From Eubacteriales bacterium (GTDB lineage: Bacteria > Bacillota > Clostridia > Oscillospirales > Butyricicoccaceae): a stretch of 53,135 bases of DNA. Shown here piece after piece: positions 16,873-25,405 of this stretch. Position 1 is the first letter of the stretch, and every line of letters begins with the position of its first letter. The DNA lies in contig JAUNSG010000016.1 of assembly GCA_030539335.1 (NCBI GenBank), positions 1 through 53,135 on the forward strand. Direction: 5' to 3'. Made by a program: the position numbers and the translations under genes. The notes beneath the pieces are model-generated. The model did not search any database and was not told where the DNA came from. It saw nothing but the letters and a program-made list of their open reading frames with translations.

Positions 16873-17544
16873 ATGAGAGTAACGGTATTTAACGGAAGTC
16901 CGGCTGGTGCAAACAGTGCAACAAATGTGATCGCAAGTGCTTTTTTGCAAGGGGCTGCACAGGCAGGAGCAGAAACGAAAAATTTCTTTTTAACGGATTA
17001 CAACATCCTTCAATGTCAGGGCTGTTTTTCCTGTTGGTTCCAGACACCTGGAAACTGTGTATTGTCAGATGATATGAAGTCCCTTTTGACATGGTACAAC
17101 AAATCTGATATTGTCTGTTTCGCCACACCCGTATACACTTGGAATATGACTGCGTTGCTAAAGAACTTTGTAGACCGTTTGGCGCCGCTGAAAAGTCCTC
17201 AAATTACAGAGAAGGATGGAAATTTCGATCTTGAGGATGCGCAGAGAAAGACACAAAAATTTGTAGTCATGTCTAATTGCGGATTTCCGGGAGAAAACAA
17301 TTTTGAGGTACTTCATGCGGCAGTCGCCAGCTGCAACCCATCACTTGAAATTTATCGAAATTGTGGGAAACTGTTGAAAAGCGGCAAGCCTGGTATATTC
17401 GATGTTGTTGCTCCATGGCTAAAAAGTGTGGAGCGATCCGGAAGAGAACTGGTGGAGATGGGGAAGGTATCCACGGATACATTGGAGGCTTTGAATATGC
17501 CTCTTATGTCTGTCGAGGACTATGTAACCTTTCTTGGGATGTAA
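16873..17544 (+). CDS. Flavodoxin-fold NAD(P)H-dependent oxidoreductase
   Basis: A 223-residue member of the NADPH-dependent FMN reductase / iron-sulfur flavoprotein superfamily. The FMN phosphate loop FNGSPAGANSAT is at 6-17. The cysteine cluster C48-x2-C51-x2-C54-x7-C62 matches the CX2CX2CX4-7C pattern of iron-sulfur flavoproteins, but related enzymes without a cluster also keep these cysteines. The second FMN loop is TPVYTWNMTA (near 84-93). The substrate is not predictable; quinones, nitro compounds or redox partners are family possibilities. AAAGGAG at 16857-16863 supports the ATG at 16873 over the ATG at 16837. Base composition is more AT-rich than the neighbours, which may point to later acquisition. 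Confidence 0.82.
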   Translation: MRVTVFNGSPAGANSATNVIASAFLQGAAQAGAETKNFFLTDYNILQCQGCFSCWFQTPGNCVLSDDMKSLLTWYNKSDIVCFATPVYTWNMTALLKNFVDRLAPLKSPQITEKDGNFDLEDAQRKTQKFVVMSNCGFPGENNFEVLHAAVASCNPSLEIYRNCGKLLKSGKPGIFDVVAPWLKSVERSGRELVEMGKVSTDTLEALNMPLMSVEDYVTFLGM

Positions 17545-17594
17545 CCGAAAAAGTTATACGAACAGATCAAAATAGCTGTTCAATCCATTTGCCT

Positions 17595-18002
17595 TCATCG
17601 ATGTTTCCAAATTTCGCGTGTGATTTCCGGATGGGATTTTCCCTCCAGTGAGACCGTTTCGATTTTGCGATAATTTTTCCAATCCAGCGCAAAATAGGTA
17701 TCGGCGGGATAATGCCGGTTCCAGCGGTAGAGGATAACGGTGTGGATTGCAGCGGCATAGGGGGAAACGTCTTCGCGCTCGACAAAGCAAAGGTCATCCG
17801 CTCCGGCCTTCGTGAGATAGTCCGCATCGGCGATGCTTGTTTTCGGTGCATCGGGGAACAAGGATGCGGAATAGGGATGCATCCACAAGGGCGTATCCGG
17901 TGCCAGCGAAAGGACATCGCGGCACAGGATGGCATCCCGGCTCTGGCGCCGGTGGTTGAATGCCATCCCCATGTTGTCGTCGACACAAGCGATTACAATC
18001 AT
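17595..18002 (-). CDS. Conserved small protein of unknown function
   Basis: A 135-residue protein beginning MIVIACVDDNMGMAFNHRRQS. The core (CVDD, NHRRQSRDAILCRDVL) resembles a small Firmicutes family that databases sometimes label ribonuclease Z-like, although it lacks the HxHxDH metal motif of that enzyme, so I give no function. Its ATG overlaps the last 4 nt of the patatin gene (17999-18002), meaning translational coupling. A weak GAACAG/CTGTTC hairpin near 17561-17582 follows it. A function linked to the lipase is only an inference from this coupling. Confidence 0.72.
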   Translation of the reverse strand: MIVIACVDDNMGMAFNHRRQSRDAILCRDVLSLAPDTPLWMHPYSASLFPDAPKTSIADADYLTKAGADDLCFVEREDVSPYAAAIHTVILYRWNRHYPADTYFALDWKNYRKIETVSLEGKSHPEITREIWKHR

Positions 18003-18847
18003 AGCTCTAAAAATTCCTTTAGCTGCGGCAGGGTGTGCTCGACATCCTTCCAGCCGTCGCGGTACAGGAAGTCCAGCTTGTGAATATCGTTTTCAAAACG
18101 GCTGATTTTGACTGGATTTTCCGGGGCATAGACAAAGGCCTGTCCAGCCCTCTCCATGCGTTCGATGCATTCGATCTGCTTGTTATATACAGTGTGGCGC
18201 TCATCAATACAGCGGATCATTCCCGGATATTTGCGCAGGGCGCGACGATAAAACAGCGCGCCGCCTTCCGGCGATTTGCGATAGGAACGATCGCGGGTGC
18301 GCACGATGACCAGACGGTCACAACCGTCCTTCAGCGCTTTTTGGAATGGGATCGGGTCTGAGGTGCCGCCATCCAGATAGAGCCTGCCTTCAAATTCAAC
18401 CGGTGGGGAAAACATCGGGATGGAGGATGAGGCGGAAAGCACCGTACACATGTCATAGGAATTGTCCAGCTTGCCGAAATAGGCCGGTTTTCCGGTCTCA
18501 AGCTCCGTGACGCCGGTCACAAATTCCGTCGGAGAGTTGAGAAAGGTCTCAAAATCAAATGGGTCGAGCTTTTCCGGAATTTCACGGAAGATGAAATCCA
18601 TACCGAACATCGAGCCGGTTTTGATAAAATTTTGTATACTTACATATCTTTTATCCTTTAAGTAATCACAATCGATGCGGTAACCACGTCCCTGCTGTTC
18701 CGAAACGTAAGAGACACCGTTGCAGGCGCCGGCAGAAACACCGATGACGTAATCAAAAGGAATGTTATATTCCATCAGAGCATCGAGGATGCCGATGGTG
18801 TACAGGCCGCGCATACCGCCGCCTTCGAGTACCAATCCGGTTTTCAT
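17999..18847 (-). CDS. Patatin-like phospholipase
   Basis: A 282-residue serine lipid hydrolase of the patatin/RssA/YjjU type. The oxyanion loop GGGMRG is near residues 9-14, the nucleophile Ser is in GVSAG (near 38-42), and the catalytic Asp in DGGTSDPIP (near 159). That is the complete Ser-Asp dyad. No signal peptide is present, so it acts in the cytoplasm or at the inner membrane face. AAGGAAGGA stands 7 nt before the start. It is the first gene of a coupled two-gene operon with the small protein at 17595-18002. Confidence 0.9.
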   Translation of the reverse strand: MKTGLVLEGGGMRGLYTIGILDALMEYNIPFDYVIGVSAGACNGVSYVSEQQGRGYRIDCDYLKDKRYVSIQNFIKTGSMFGMDFIFREIPEKLDPFDFETFLNSPTEFVTGVTELETGKPAYFGKLDNSYDMCTVLSASSSIPMFSPPVEFEGRLYLDGGTSDPIPFQKALKDGCDRLVIVRTRDRSYRKSPEGGALFYRRALRKYPGMIRCIDERHTVYNKQIECIERMERAGQAFVYAPENPVKISRFENDIHKLDFLYRDGWKDVEHTLPQLKEFLEL

Positions 18848-18891
18848 AGGAGAATCCTTCCTTTCTATAGGGAACCGTTTTCAATAAATTC

Positions 18892-18920
18892 AGTATACCA
18901 GCCTTTTGCCCCGGCGGCAA
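18892..18920 (-). promoter_or_regulatory. Predicted sigma-A promoter of the patatin operon
   Basis: On the minus strand, TTGCCG (18915-18920), 17-nt spacer, TATACT (18892-18897). Confidence 0.6.
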
Positions 18921-18944
18921 GCGGGGAGTGTTTGTTTTTGACGA

Positions 18945-19545
18945 TGGATACCAGACAAACCGGATTACAGCGATCCATCGTACTGTCCGTTCTCCGGCTA
19001 TGAAGGGCGGGCAAATCATGCGGTTTTGGATTTGTCCGCCCCGGGAGGCCCGAGGAAGGTCTTGGAAACCTTCGGTGTCCAAGTGGCATGGGATTGATAA
19101 GGGACTTTGCCACGGAAGTCCCTTGTCCCGCCGGAGGCAAAATGGATGGTTTGCCGTCAGCCCCATAAGACTCGCTCGTTTTCTCGTCTCCGACGGGGAA
19201 GGGCGTTCCACAGCAAACGCCCTTTCCAAACCCATGCAGCGCAGAAACCCTGCGGGTTTCCCAAGAAGAAAGGATCAAAGTCGGACATCTTACAGCACAT
19301 AATCCTATTTGGCCGGGGGCTTGCTTTCGCTTCGCTCACGTGCCACCGGCACGGCGCAACCCTCAAGGTCGCACACGCACGAAATTCCATCAGATAGCCT
19401 TCTATAGCCGAACAAAAACGTATTCCCAAGTTTTTGTCCGGCTGGTACACGCGATCTCTCCGGTCTCAAAGCCTTCCTTTCCCTTCGGGATAGACGCCGC
19501 AAAAATTACCGGGCGCGTCGGCCACGACACGCCAAGTGAAACGCT
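18945..19545 (+). repeat. Dispersed hairpin repeat, copy R4
   Basis: Module order is A, B', C, then an inserted piece carrying the B hairpin core (TTTGGCCGGGGGCTTGCTTT, near 19308-19365), D and E. The insertion replaces the GACCTTCCCC half of the D hairpin. It separates the divergent patatin promoter from the 3' end of the Ig-like protein gene. Confidence 0.9.
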
Positions 19546-19563
19546 CCGCGGAAGAAATGATAA

Positions 19564-19600
19564 AAAACCGCGCATTGCAATTTGCAATGCGCGGTTTGAA
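19564..19600 (-). terminator. Intrinsic terminator of the Ig-like/NodB-like protein gene
   Basis: On the minus strand AAACCGCGCATTGCAA pairs with TTGCAATGCGCGGTTT, followed by TTT. Confidence 0.88.
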
Positions 19601-19611
19601 AATCAACGATT

Positions 19612-21213
19612 TTAAGAATTTTTCATCTGACAAACCGGGTTATCGCTGTCCACCAGAGACTGTGTCGACATGCTGGAATAGTTCATGAAGCCAAGAACTT
19701 CTTCCAGAGTGGAAATCGTACGCTTTCTTGTGTTCATGCGGATGACGATGCGTCCGGTTGTATCCAGCTCTTTTTCCAGTGCTTCCGAAGCCTTTGAGGA
19801 GGTCTCGGTTTCATCGACCTGATAATCCCAATCCCAGATGCGATAGCCATTCTTCCGAAGAACTTTGTAAATTTCCTTGGAAAGATTGTCCTTGCTGCCG
19901 CCCTCAATGGAAACCAGACGGGTTGGAACACCACACACGGTCGAGAGCTTGTTGTTGGCGCTCTCCAGTGCGGCCAGAGCAGTACCGGCGTTGGTCAGAT
20001 CGGCCGATGTGAGTGTAATGCCGATCGTATGTCCTTCTCCGACGATGCGACGTACGCGGTCATCCTTGCGATAGATATCCTTCGATTGGATGAAGAAGGT
20101 ACCAAAGCTGTCGTATAAGTACAGGGCATCCAGAATGGTGTCCGTGTTCTTGTTCAGCGAACCGTCAAACGTCAGAACAACATAATCCGGAATGTGATCC
20201 GGCAGTGTGTATTTGGAGGTCAGGCTGCTGAACAGGCCATTCGGTCCAAACAGGCTGGAATACCAGCTGCTGGAGAATTTCGTTTTGCTTGTGCCGTTCG
20301 AAATCTTGTCGGTCTTGCCCGAACCGTCCGCCCGTTCAACAACGGTGACCGCGCAGGAGGCGCTGACGTTGTCGTCAATTTTCGCCGTGATGGTTGCCTT
20401 ACCGGCTTTGACACCGGTGATGACACCGTTTTTATCGACGGTTGCAACCGCTTTGTCGCTGGTCTTCCAGGTATAAGCCGTACCGGCTGGGGAAACCGTC
20501 GCCGCCATGGTATAAGTACCGTCTACATAGAGCATGAGGGAGGTTTTTTCCAGCGTAATGGTTTTGGTCTCTTCCGGGGCAGTGACGGTGACCACACAGG
20601 AAGCACGGATGCTGTCGTTTATTTGGGCTGTAATGGTCGCTGTTCCGGCCTTGATACCGGTGATAACACCGTTCTGGTCGACGTCTGCCACTGTTTTGTC
20701 GCTGGTCTTCCAGGTGTAAGCCGTGCCGGCTGGGGAAACCGTTGCCGTCATGGTATAGGTATCGCCTGCCGTCAGTGTGAGGGAAGTTTTCTCCAGCTCG
20801 ATGGTCTGGGTTTCTTCCGGCTCGTTGGTGGTATTGTCCTCCGGATTGTCGGTGTCTGGATCCTGGTCCTCCGGAGTATTCCCCGTAGAGGGATCGGCTG
20901 GTTCGTCCCCATTTTCGGAACCTGTTCCGGTTTCGCCGGGAGTTTTGCCTTCTTCTCCTGTGTTTTCGGTATCCGCGTTGTTGTCGGTACTGTTGGTATT
21001 GTTGTCCGAATTGGATGAAGCAGGCGGCGTTGTTGTCGTTGGAGTCGAGGGCGGAGGAGTGGTCGTTTCTGGAGGAGATTCCGTTGTGGTTTCCTCCGTG
21101 GTACTGCCGGAACCCTCATCCGCCAGCGCATAGCTTCCGCCCAGCATTCCCCAGCTTCCGCTGACAATGGCGGCAGCCAGCAGGAGACTGATTATTTTTT
21201 TCGTTCCTTTCAT
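19612..21213 (-). CDS. Secreted protein: two Big_2 Ig-like domains and a degenerate NodB-like domain
   Basis: A 533-residue exported protein: signal peptide (about 1-31), a Thr/Pro/Asp/Glu-rich linker (about 32-140), two nearly identical bacterial Ig-like Big_2 domains (about 140-213 and 217-290, each with LEKTSL then YTWKTSDK), then a polysaccharide-deacetylase-like domain (about 345-520). The latter keeps VVLTFDGS and GYRIWDWD, but the metal Asp after TFD is Gly and the HxxxH motif reads GITLTSAD, so it is probably not a metal-dependent deacetylase. The second ATG (21213) is preferred because AGAGG lies 9 nt upstream; the first at 21219 would be only 3 nt away. It is transcribed alone. A cell-wall or glycan-binding role is inferred. 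Confidence 0.8.
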   Translation of the reverse strand: MKGTKKIISLLLAAAIVSGSWGMLGGSYALADEGSGSTTEETTTESPPETTTPPPSTPTTTTPPASSNSDNNTNSTDNNADTENTGEEGKTPGETGTGSENGDEPADPSTGNTPEDQDPDTDNPEDNTTNEPEETQTIELEKTSLTLTAGDTYTMTATVSPAGTAYTWKTSDKTVADVDQNGVITGIKAGTATITAQINDSIRASCVVTVTAPEETKTITLEKTSLMLYVDGTYTMAATVSPAGTAYTWKTSDKAVATVDKNGVITGVKAGKATITAKIDDNVSASCAVTVVERADGSGKTDKISNGTSKTKFSSSWYSSLFGPNGLFSSLTSKYTLPDHIPDYVVLTFDGSLNKNTDTILDALYLYDSFGTFFIQSKDIYRKDDRVRRIVGEGHTIGITLTSADLTNAGTALAALESANNKLSTVCGVPTRLVSIEGGSKDNLSKEIYKVLRKNGYRIWDWDYQVDETETSSKASEALEKELDTTGRIVIRMNTRKRTISTLEEVLGFMNYSSMSTQSLVDSDNPVCQMKNS

Positions 21214-21264
21214 TGGCATAAACCTCTTTGGTTAACATACGCTATCTTTTTTCGATACAGTATT

Positions 21265-21293
21265 ATTATAGCATACGGTATAATTTCTGTCAT
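21265..21293 (-). promoter_or_regulatory. Predicted promoter of the Ig-like protein gene
   Basis: On the minus strand ATGACA (21288-21293), 17-nt spacer, TATAAT (21265-21270). Confidence 0.6.
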
Positions 21294-21378
21294 CAGTTAT
21301 ATTATGCATTTTCTGTGAACTTTTCTCGGGAAGATAACTCCACAATTTGATTAAATCTGTTTAATATCGCCAAAATTG

Positions 21379-21408
21379 TTGCTTTTCTTTTCGGAAAAAT
21401 GGTATACT
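21379..21408 (+). promoter_or_regulatory. Predicted sigma-A promoter of glgB
   Basis: TTGCTT at 21379-21384, 18-nt spacer, TATACT at 21403-21408. Confidence 0.6.
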
Positions 21409-21469
21409 ATTTTTACTATATGAGAGACGGGCGGTTGTCCCTTGATCCTCTCAGGAAAGGATGCTTGCG

Positions 21470-23299
21470 ATGGAAAACTATGCACAGGAAATTCGGGAAT
21501 TCTTGAAAGGACAGAGTGGTACGGCTTACCGTGCCTTTGGCGCACATCCCGTCGAGATGTATGGGAAGCAGGGCATTCACTTTTCGATCTATGCCCCGTA
21601 CGCTGCGTCCATCCATCTGGTCGGCACGTTTAACGACTGGAACGGATGGGAGATGCAGCGCGATGACAACGGCGTCTGGTCCATCTTTTGTGACAACATT
21701 CCCTTTGGTTCCCTGTATAAATACCGTGTGACGACGGCCGATGGTGCGGTACACGACCGTGCGGACCCGTTTGCCTTTTATTCGGAGCTGCGGCCTGGTT
21801 CGGCGTCCGTGGTCTGGAATATGGAGACCTATCATTGGGACGACGAGGACTGGATGGCGAAGCGGTCCAAGAATTATACACAGCCTGTGAATATCTATGA
21901 GGTTCACGCCGGTTCCTGGCGCCGGATTCAGGAAGGGCGGGAGGACGCCCCTACGGTGGAGGAACAGGAATTTGGCCGTATGCTGACCTATTCCGAGTTG
22001 GCGGATACGCTGATTCCGTATGTGCAGGAGGCCGGTTATACGCACATTGAGCTGATGCCGCTGACGGAGCACCCGTTTGACGGCTCTTGGGGCTATCAGG
22101 CGACCGGTTATTTCTCGGCTACCAGCCGGTATGGCTCGCCGGATGAGCTGCGTTCGTTTATTGACCGCTGTCATCAGGCGGGAATTGGCGTCATTTTGGA
22201 TGTCGTCCCGCTGCATTTCGTGACGGATTTCTTTGGACTGCATCAGCTGGACGGCGGCTTTGTGTATGAGAGCGCCAATGAGGCGGACCGCTATACCGAG
22301 TGGGGAACCGTCTTGTTTGACTATACCAAGCCGCATACGCTGTCGTTTATGCGCTCGTCGCTGGATTTCTGGCTGCGTGTCTATCACATCGACGGCCTGC
22401 GTTATGACGCGGTGTCCCAGCTCATTTACCGAAACAGCAGACATGCCTTTGATAATCTGAACGATCCGGGCATCTGGTTTTTAAAAAATGTGAATTTCTA
22501 TCTCCATGCGGAGTTCCCTCAGGTCATGCTCATGGCGGAGGATTCCTCGAATTATCTCAAGGTCACCGCGCCGGTACAGTATGGCGGACTGGGCTTTGAT
22601 TACAAGTGGGATCTCGGCTGGATGAACGATACCTTGGAATATATGAAGCTGCATCCGGAGGACCGGCGCCATTCGCGGCATTTGATCCAGTTCTCAATGG
22701 CATATTTCTATAATGATATCTTTGTTCTGCCGCTGTCACACGACGAGGTTGTCCACGGAAAAGCGACGATTGTCGATAAAATGTGGGGCAATTACGAGCA
22801 GAAGTTCAGCCAGGTTCGGCTGTTGTATCTGTATATGTATGCGCATCCGGGCAAGAAGCTCAACTTTATGGGCAATGAACTGGCGGAGTTCCGTGAGTGG
22901 GATGAGAAAAAGGAGCTGGGCTGGAACCTGCTGACCTATCCGGTACACGATGCCTTCAACCGCTTCCTGCGCGAGCTGAATCACCTTGCGCTGACCGAAA
23001 GAGCCCTGTATGATACCGAATACGACCCGCGTGCGTTCCGATGGCTGGAGACACCGGGCTGTGAGGACACGGTGTTTGCCATCGCGCGCCGGGCGCAGAA
23101 TGGGGAGACCATCGCCTGTGTCATGAATTTCGGCCTGCGTCCGGTACAGGCGACGCTTCCGGCGTTCTATGGGACGTGGAAGGAACTGATCAATACCGAT
23201 GATTCCCAGTTCTCCGGCACCGGACAGATTCACGACAAAACGGTAAACGGATTGATCCGCGTGGCGCCGCTGTCGGGACGGCTGTTTAAGAAGGAATGA
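21470..23299 (+). CDS. glgB: 1,4-alpha-glucan branching enzyme
   Basis: GlgB makes alpha-1,6 branches in glycogen. The 609-residue protein has an N-terminal CBM48 (about 25-120) and a GH13 barrel with its four conserved regions: DVVPLHF (near 244), GLRYDAV with the nucleophile Asp (near 311), MAEDSSN with the acid/base Glu (near 357) and LSHDEV (near 424), then an all-beta C-terminal domain. The first ATG (21461) directly abuts AGGAAAGG, so the ATG at 21470 with a 9-nt spacing is chosen. No glgA, glgC or glgP lies in the window, so it is an isolated copy. Some Clostridia have several glgB genes. Confidence 0.95.
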   Translation: MENYAQEIREFLKGQSGTAYRAFGAHPVEMYGKQGIHFSIYAPYAASIHLVGTFNDWNGWEMQRDDNGVWSIFCDNIPFGSLYKYRVTTADGAVHDRADPFAFYSELRPGSASVVWNMETYHWDDEDWMAKRSKNYTQPVNIYEVHAGSWRRIQEGREDAPTVEEQEFGRMLTYSELADTLIPYVQEAGYTHIELMPLTEHPFDGSWGYQATGYFSATSRYGSPDELRSFIDRCHQAGIGVILDVVPLHFVTDFFGLHQLDGGFVYESANEADRYTEWGTVLFDYTKPHTLSFMRSSLDFWLRVYHIDGLRYDAVSQLIYRNSRHAFDNLNDPGIWFLKNVNFYLHAEFPQVMLMAEDSSNYLKVTAPVQYGGLGFDYKWDLGWMNDTLEYMKLHPEDRRHSRHLIQFSMAYFYNDIFVLPLSHDEVVHGKATIVDKMWGNYEQKFSQVRLLYLYMYAHPGKKLNFMGNELAEFREWDEKKELGWNLLTYPVHDAFNRFLRELNHLALTERALYDTEYDPRAFRWLETPGCEDTVFAIARRAQNGETIACVMNFGLRPVQATLPAFYGTWKELINTDDSQFSGTGQIHDKTVNGLIRVAPLSGRLFKKE

Positions 23300-23300
23300 G

Positions 23301-23337
23301 AAAATGCTCGCTGCAACGGTTGCAGCGAGCATTTTTT
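23301..23337. terminator. Bidirectional terminator between glgB and the secreted Fn3-like gene
   Basis: AAAATGCTCGCTGCAA pairs with TTGCAGCGAGCATTTT with a 3-nt loop and T runs on both strands. Confidence 0.9.
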
Positions 23338-23348
23338 ATCCATGTCGT

Positions 23349-24620
23349 TTAGGATTTGGTGGTGACAGAAGTCCACTCCGACCAGATCGAATAGACCGCT
23401 TTCTTTCCGACGGTCTTGTAGGTCCGCACACGGACATAATAGGTTCTTCCCTTTTTCAATCCGCGGACCGTCAGCGTATTGGTCTTTTTCGAGGAGACCT
23501 TTTTCGTGGTCGCCTGGGAAGCGGCGCGGCGGAGCGAATACTGGATTTCGTAACCGCTGATCTGTGAGGAACGCTTTGTCCACTGTGCCTGGAAGCCGCC
23601 CTTTTGTGCGGTCACATAGTTCATCACGGTGGAGCGCGGACGGATCTTATAGGTTCCGGTCATGGAGCCGGAATACATATCCCCTTGGAAGGTTACCTTA
23701 TAGGAATAGAAGCCGGGGGCTTTGCTGTTCTTGGTGTAGTATTTGACCGAATAATACTTGGAATTCAAACGGCTGCCCTTGGTGTTCACAACACGGACCG
23801 ACGGGTGCCGCACAGAACCGGTATAGGTGAGGGCACTGGTGACCGACGCATCCGGATGCGGGAACCGTTTGAACGGTTTGGTCTGTTTGCAGACCGTACA
23901 GGTGTGGGAAAAGACGCCGTTTGTCGTCGGGGTTGCCTTTTTGCTGACCCATCGTTTTCCCCACTGGTGCGCGGTTTTGGCGATGGTTTCTTTCTTCGTC
24001 TTCTGGCAGTTCCTACAGGTGTAGGTTTTCATTCCCTCCCTTGTGCAGGTCGGTTTTGGATTCACCACACCGCTGTCCCAGCGATGTCCGGTGGCCGGGA
24101 TGACTTTTTGTGCGGTGAGTATCGCTCCGCAGACCGAACAGTGCGAACCCTCCGTCAGGCCGGATTTTTCGCAGGTCGCGGCGACAGCCTTGTCCGCAAT
24201 GGGAGTATGCGCCGTCTTGGGAATGGCGACTGTTTTGCAGTCCGTATACTCCGTACCGACGACCTTAGCGGTATAGGTGAGGGTGCCTTCCTCGGTGCAG
24301 GTTGCCTCTTTGGTTACCGCAGAGGATACCTCACAGGCAATTGGTGTTTCGCTGTCGGGGAAGGTCGCCGTGCAGGCGGAAAAATCGCTCGTCCAGAGGA
24401 AGATCGGCGCGTTCTCATCCGCGTCATCTACGGTGATGGCCTGTATGCGTTCGGAGGGGAGCGGATCTTCGACGATGATCGGATCTGCATCGGGATCGGT
24501 CTCATCGATCAGGATCAGCGATTGTTCCTGTATTTGTGCTGGTTCGGCTGCCATGGCGGCAGGGACGGCCGGCAGGGTCAGAATTCCTGCCAGAAGCAGC
24601 ATATAGATCCGTTTTTTCAT
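23349..24620 (-). CDS. Secreted protein with CxxC repeats, Ig-like and Fn3-like domains
   Basis: A 423-residue exported protein. A signal peptide (about 1-24, ending AAMAAEP) precedes an acidic region, then a run of short repeats with paired cysteines (CSVCGA, CRNCQK, CTVCKQ, each set beginning with an ATGH/TAHQW-like step) at about 95-255, an Ig-like domain (about 262-325) and a fibronectin III-like domain (about 328-423). The 919-residue protein at 33753 has the same C-terminal arrangement. No sortase motif is visible. The function is unknown; a role at the cell surface is inferred. AAAGGGG lies 10 nt upstream of the ATG. Confidence 0.78.
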   Translation of the reverse strand: MKKRIYMLLLAGILTLPAVPAAMAAEPAQIQEQSLILIDETDPDADPIIVEDPLPSERIQAITVDDADENAPIFLWTSDFSACTATFPDSETPIACEVSSAVTKEATCTEEGTLTYTAKVVGTEYTDCKTVAIPKTAHTPIADKAVAATCEKSGLTEGSHCSVCGAILTAQKVIPATGHRWDSGVVNPKPTCTREGMKTYTCRNCQKTKKETIAKTAHQWGKRWVSKKATPTTNGVFSHTCTVCKQTKPFKRFPHPDASVTSALTYTGSVRHPSVRVVNTKGSRLNSKYYSVKYYTKNSKAPGFYSYKVTFQGDMYSGSMTGTYKIRPRSTVMNYVTAQKGGFQAQWTKRSSQISGYEIQYSLRRAASQATTKKVSSKKTNTLTVRGLKKGRTYYVRVRTYKTVGKKAVYSIWSEWTSVTTKS

Positions 24621-24682
24621 GGAATTTTTACCCCTTTTGTAGCCTGTTTTTCTTGGAAATAGAAAGTTTTCTCTGTTTTTTC

Positions 24683-24711
24683 AGTGTAACATATTATGCC
24701 AGGAAATACAA
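24683..24711 (-). promoter_or_regulatory. Predicted promoter of the secreted Fn3-like gene
   Basis: On the minus strand TTGTAT (24706-24711), 17-nt spacer, TACACT (24683-24688). Confidence 0.5.
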
Positions 24712-24742
24712 GGGGACGGGGCGGCGGCACAGCGGTTTCGCC

Positions 24743-24771
24743 TTGACGGATACGGTTTTCTCTGGTAGGAT
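24743..24771 (+). promoter_or_regulatory. Predicted sigma-A promoter of the DUF308-arsR operon
   Basis: TTGACG at 24743-24748, 17-nt spacer, TAGGAT at 24766-24771. Confidence 0.65.
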
Positions 24772-24805
24772 ACAGGTGAGGGGTACCATTCGAAAGGAGT
24801 CTGTT

Positions 24806-25405
24806 ATGTTTGAAACCTTCCGCCGTCTGCGGCGCCACATGATTTCTGCAATTATATTATTTTTTCTGCTCGGCATTGCCTTGGTCGGCTGGCCGGGATT
24901 GTTTCTTCAGTTCGCCTGTTATATTATCGGCGCCGTGCTGATTGCGTTTGGCGTTATCACGCTGTTGGGGGAATTCCGGATGCCGGACAAGAGTGTACTG
25001 ACACTCGGCTTTGGCGTGATTGTCGCGGCGGTGGGGATTGTTGTCATCACCAATCCCCAGATGGTTTCGTCGATCATTCCGGTGGTATTTGGCATGATTC
25101 TGTTTCTGGATGGCATAAGCAATGTATATCATGCACTCGGCCTGCGCCGTATCGAGGCGGGACGCTGGGGTGTTATGCTGGTGTTGGGTATTGTTACGGT
25201 AGCGCTCGGCGCGTTGATTCTGCTGCATCCGTATGGCACGGCGGAGATGGCGTTCCGTGTGATCGGCGCCGCGTTGGTGTATAATGCACTTTCGGACCTG
25301 TTCCTTGTGATGCAGGTGAGCCGTGCAGGAAGACAAAATGGAGTACAGAAGGAGAAGCGGCGGGCCATCGATGTCGATGTCCGCCCGGTGGATGACGATG
25401 AGTGA
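24806..25405 (+). CDS. DUF308 (HdeD-like) integral membrane protein
   Basis: A 199-residue protein with about six transmembrane helices between residues 12 and 170 and a charged cytoplasmic tail (KEKRRAIDVDVRPVDDDE). The pattern of Gly-rich hydrophobic pairs matches the DUF308/HdeD family. E. coli HdeD is linked to acid resistance, but Firmicutes members have no assigned role. AAAGGAG at 24793-24799 fixes the start. The stop codon overlaps the ArsR start by 8 nt, so the two proteins are made together and the transporter-like protein may be involved in, or regulated by, metal stress. Confidence 0.82.
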   Translation: MFETFRRLRRHMISAIILFFLLGIALVGWPGLFLQFACYIIGAVLIAFGVITLLGEFRMPDKSVLTLGFGVIVAAVGIVVITNPQMVSSIIPVVFGMILFLDGISNVYHALGLRRIEAGRWGVMLVLGIVTVALGALILLHPYGTAEMAFRVIGAALVYNALSDLFLVMQVSRAGRQNGVQKEKRRAIDVDVRPVDDDE

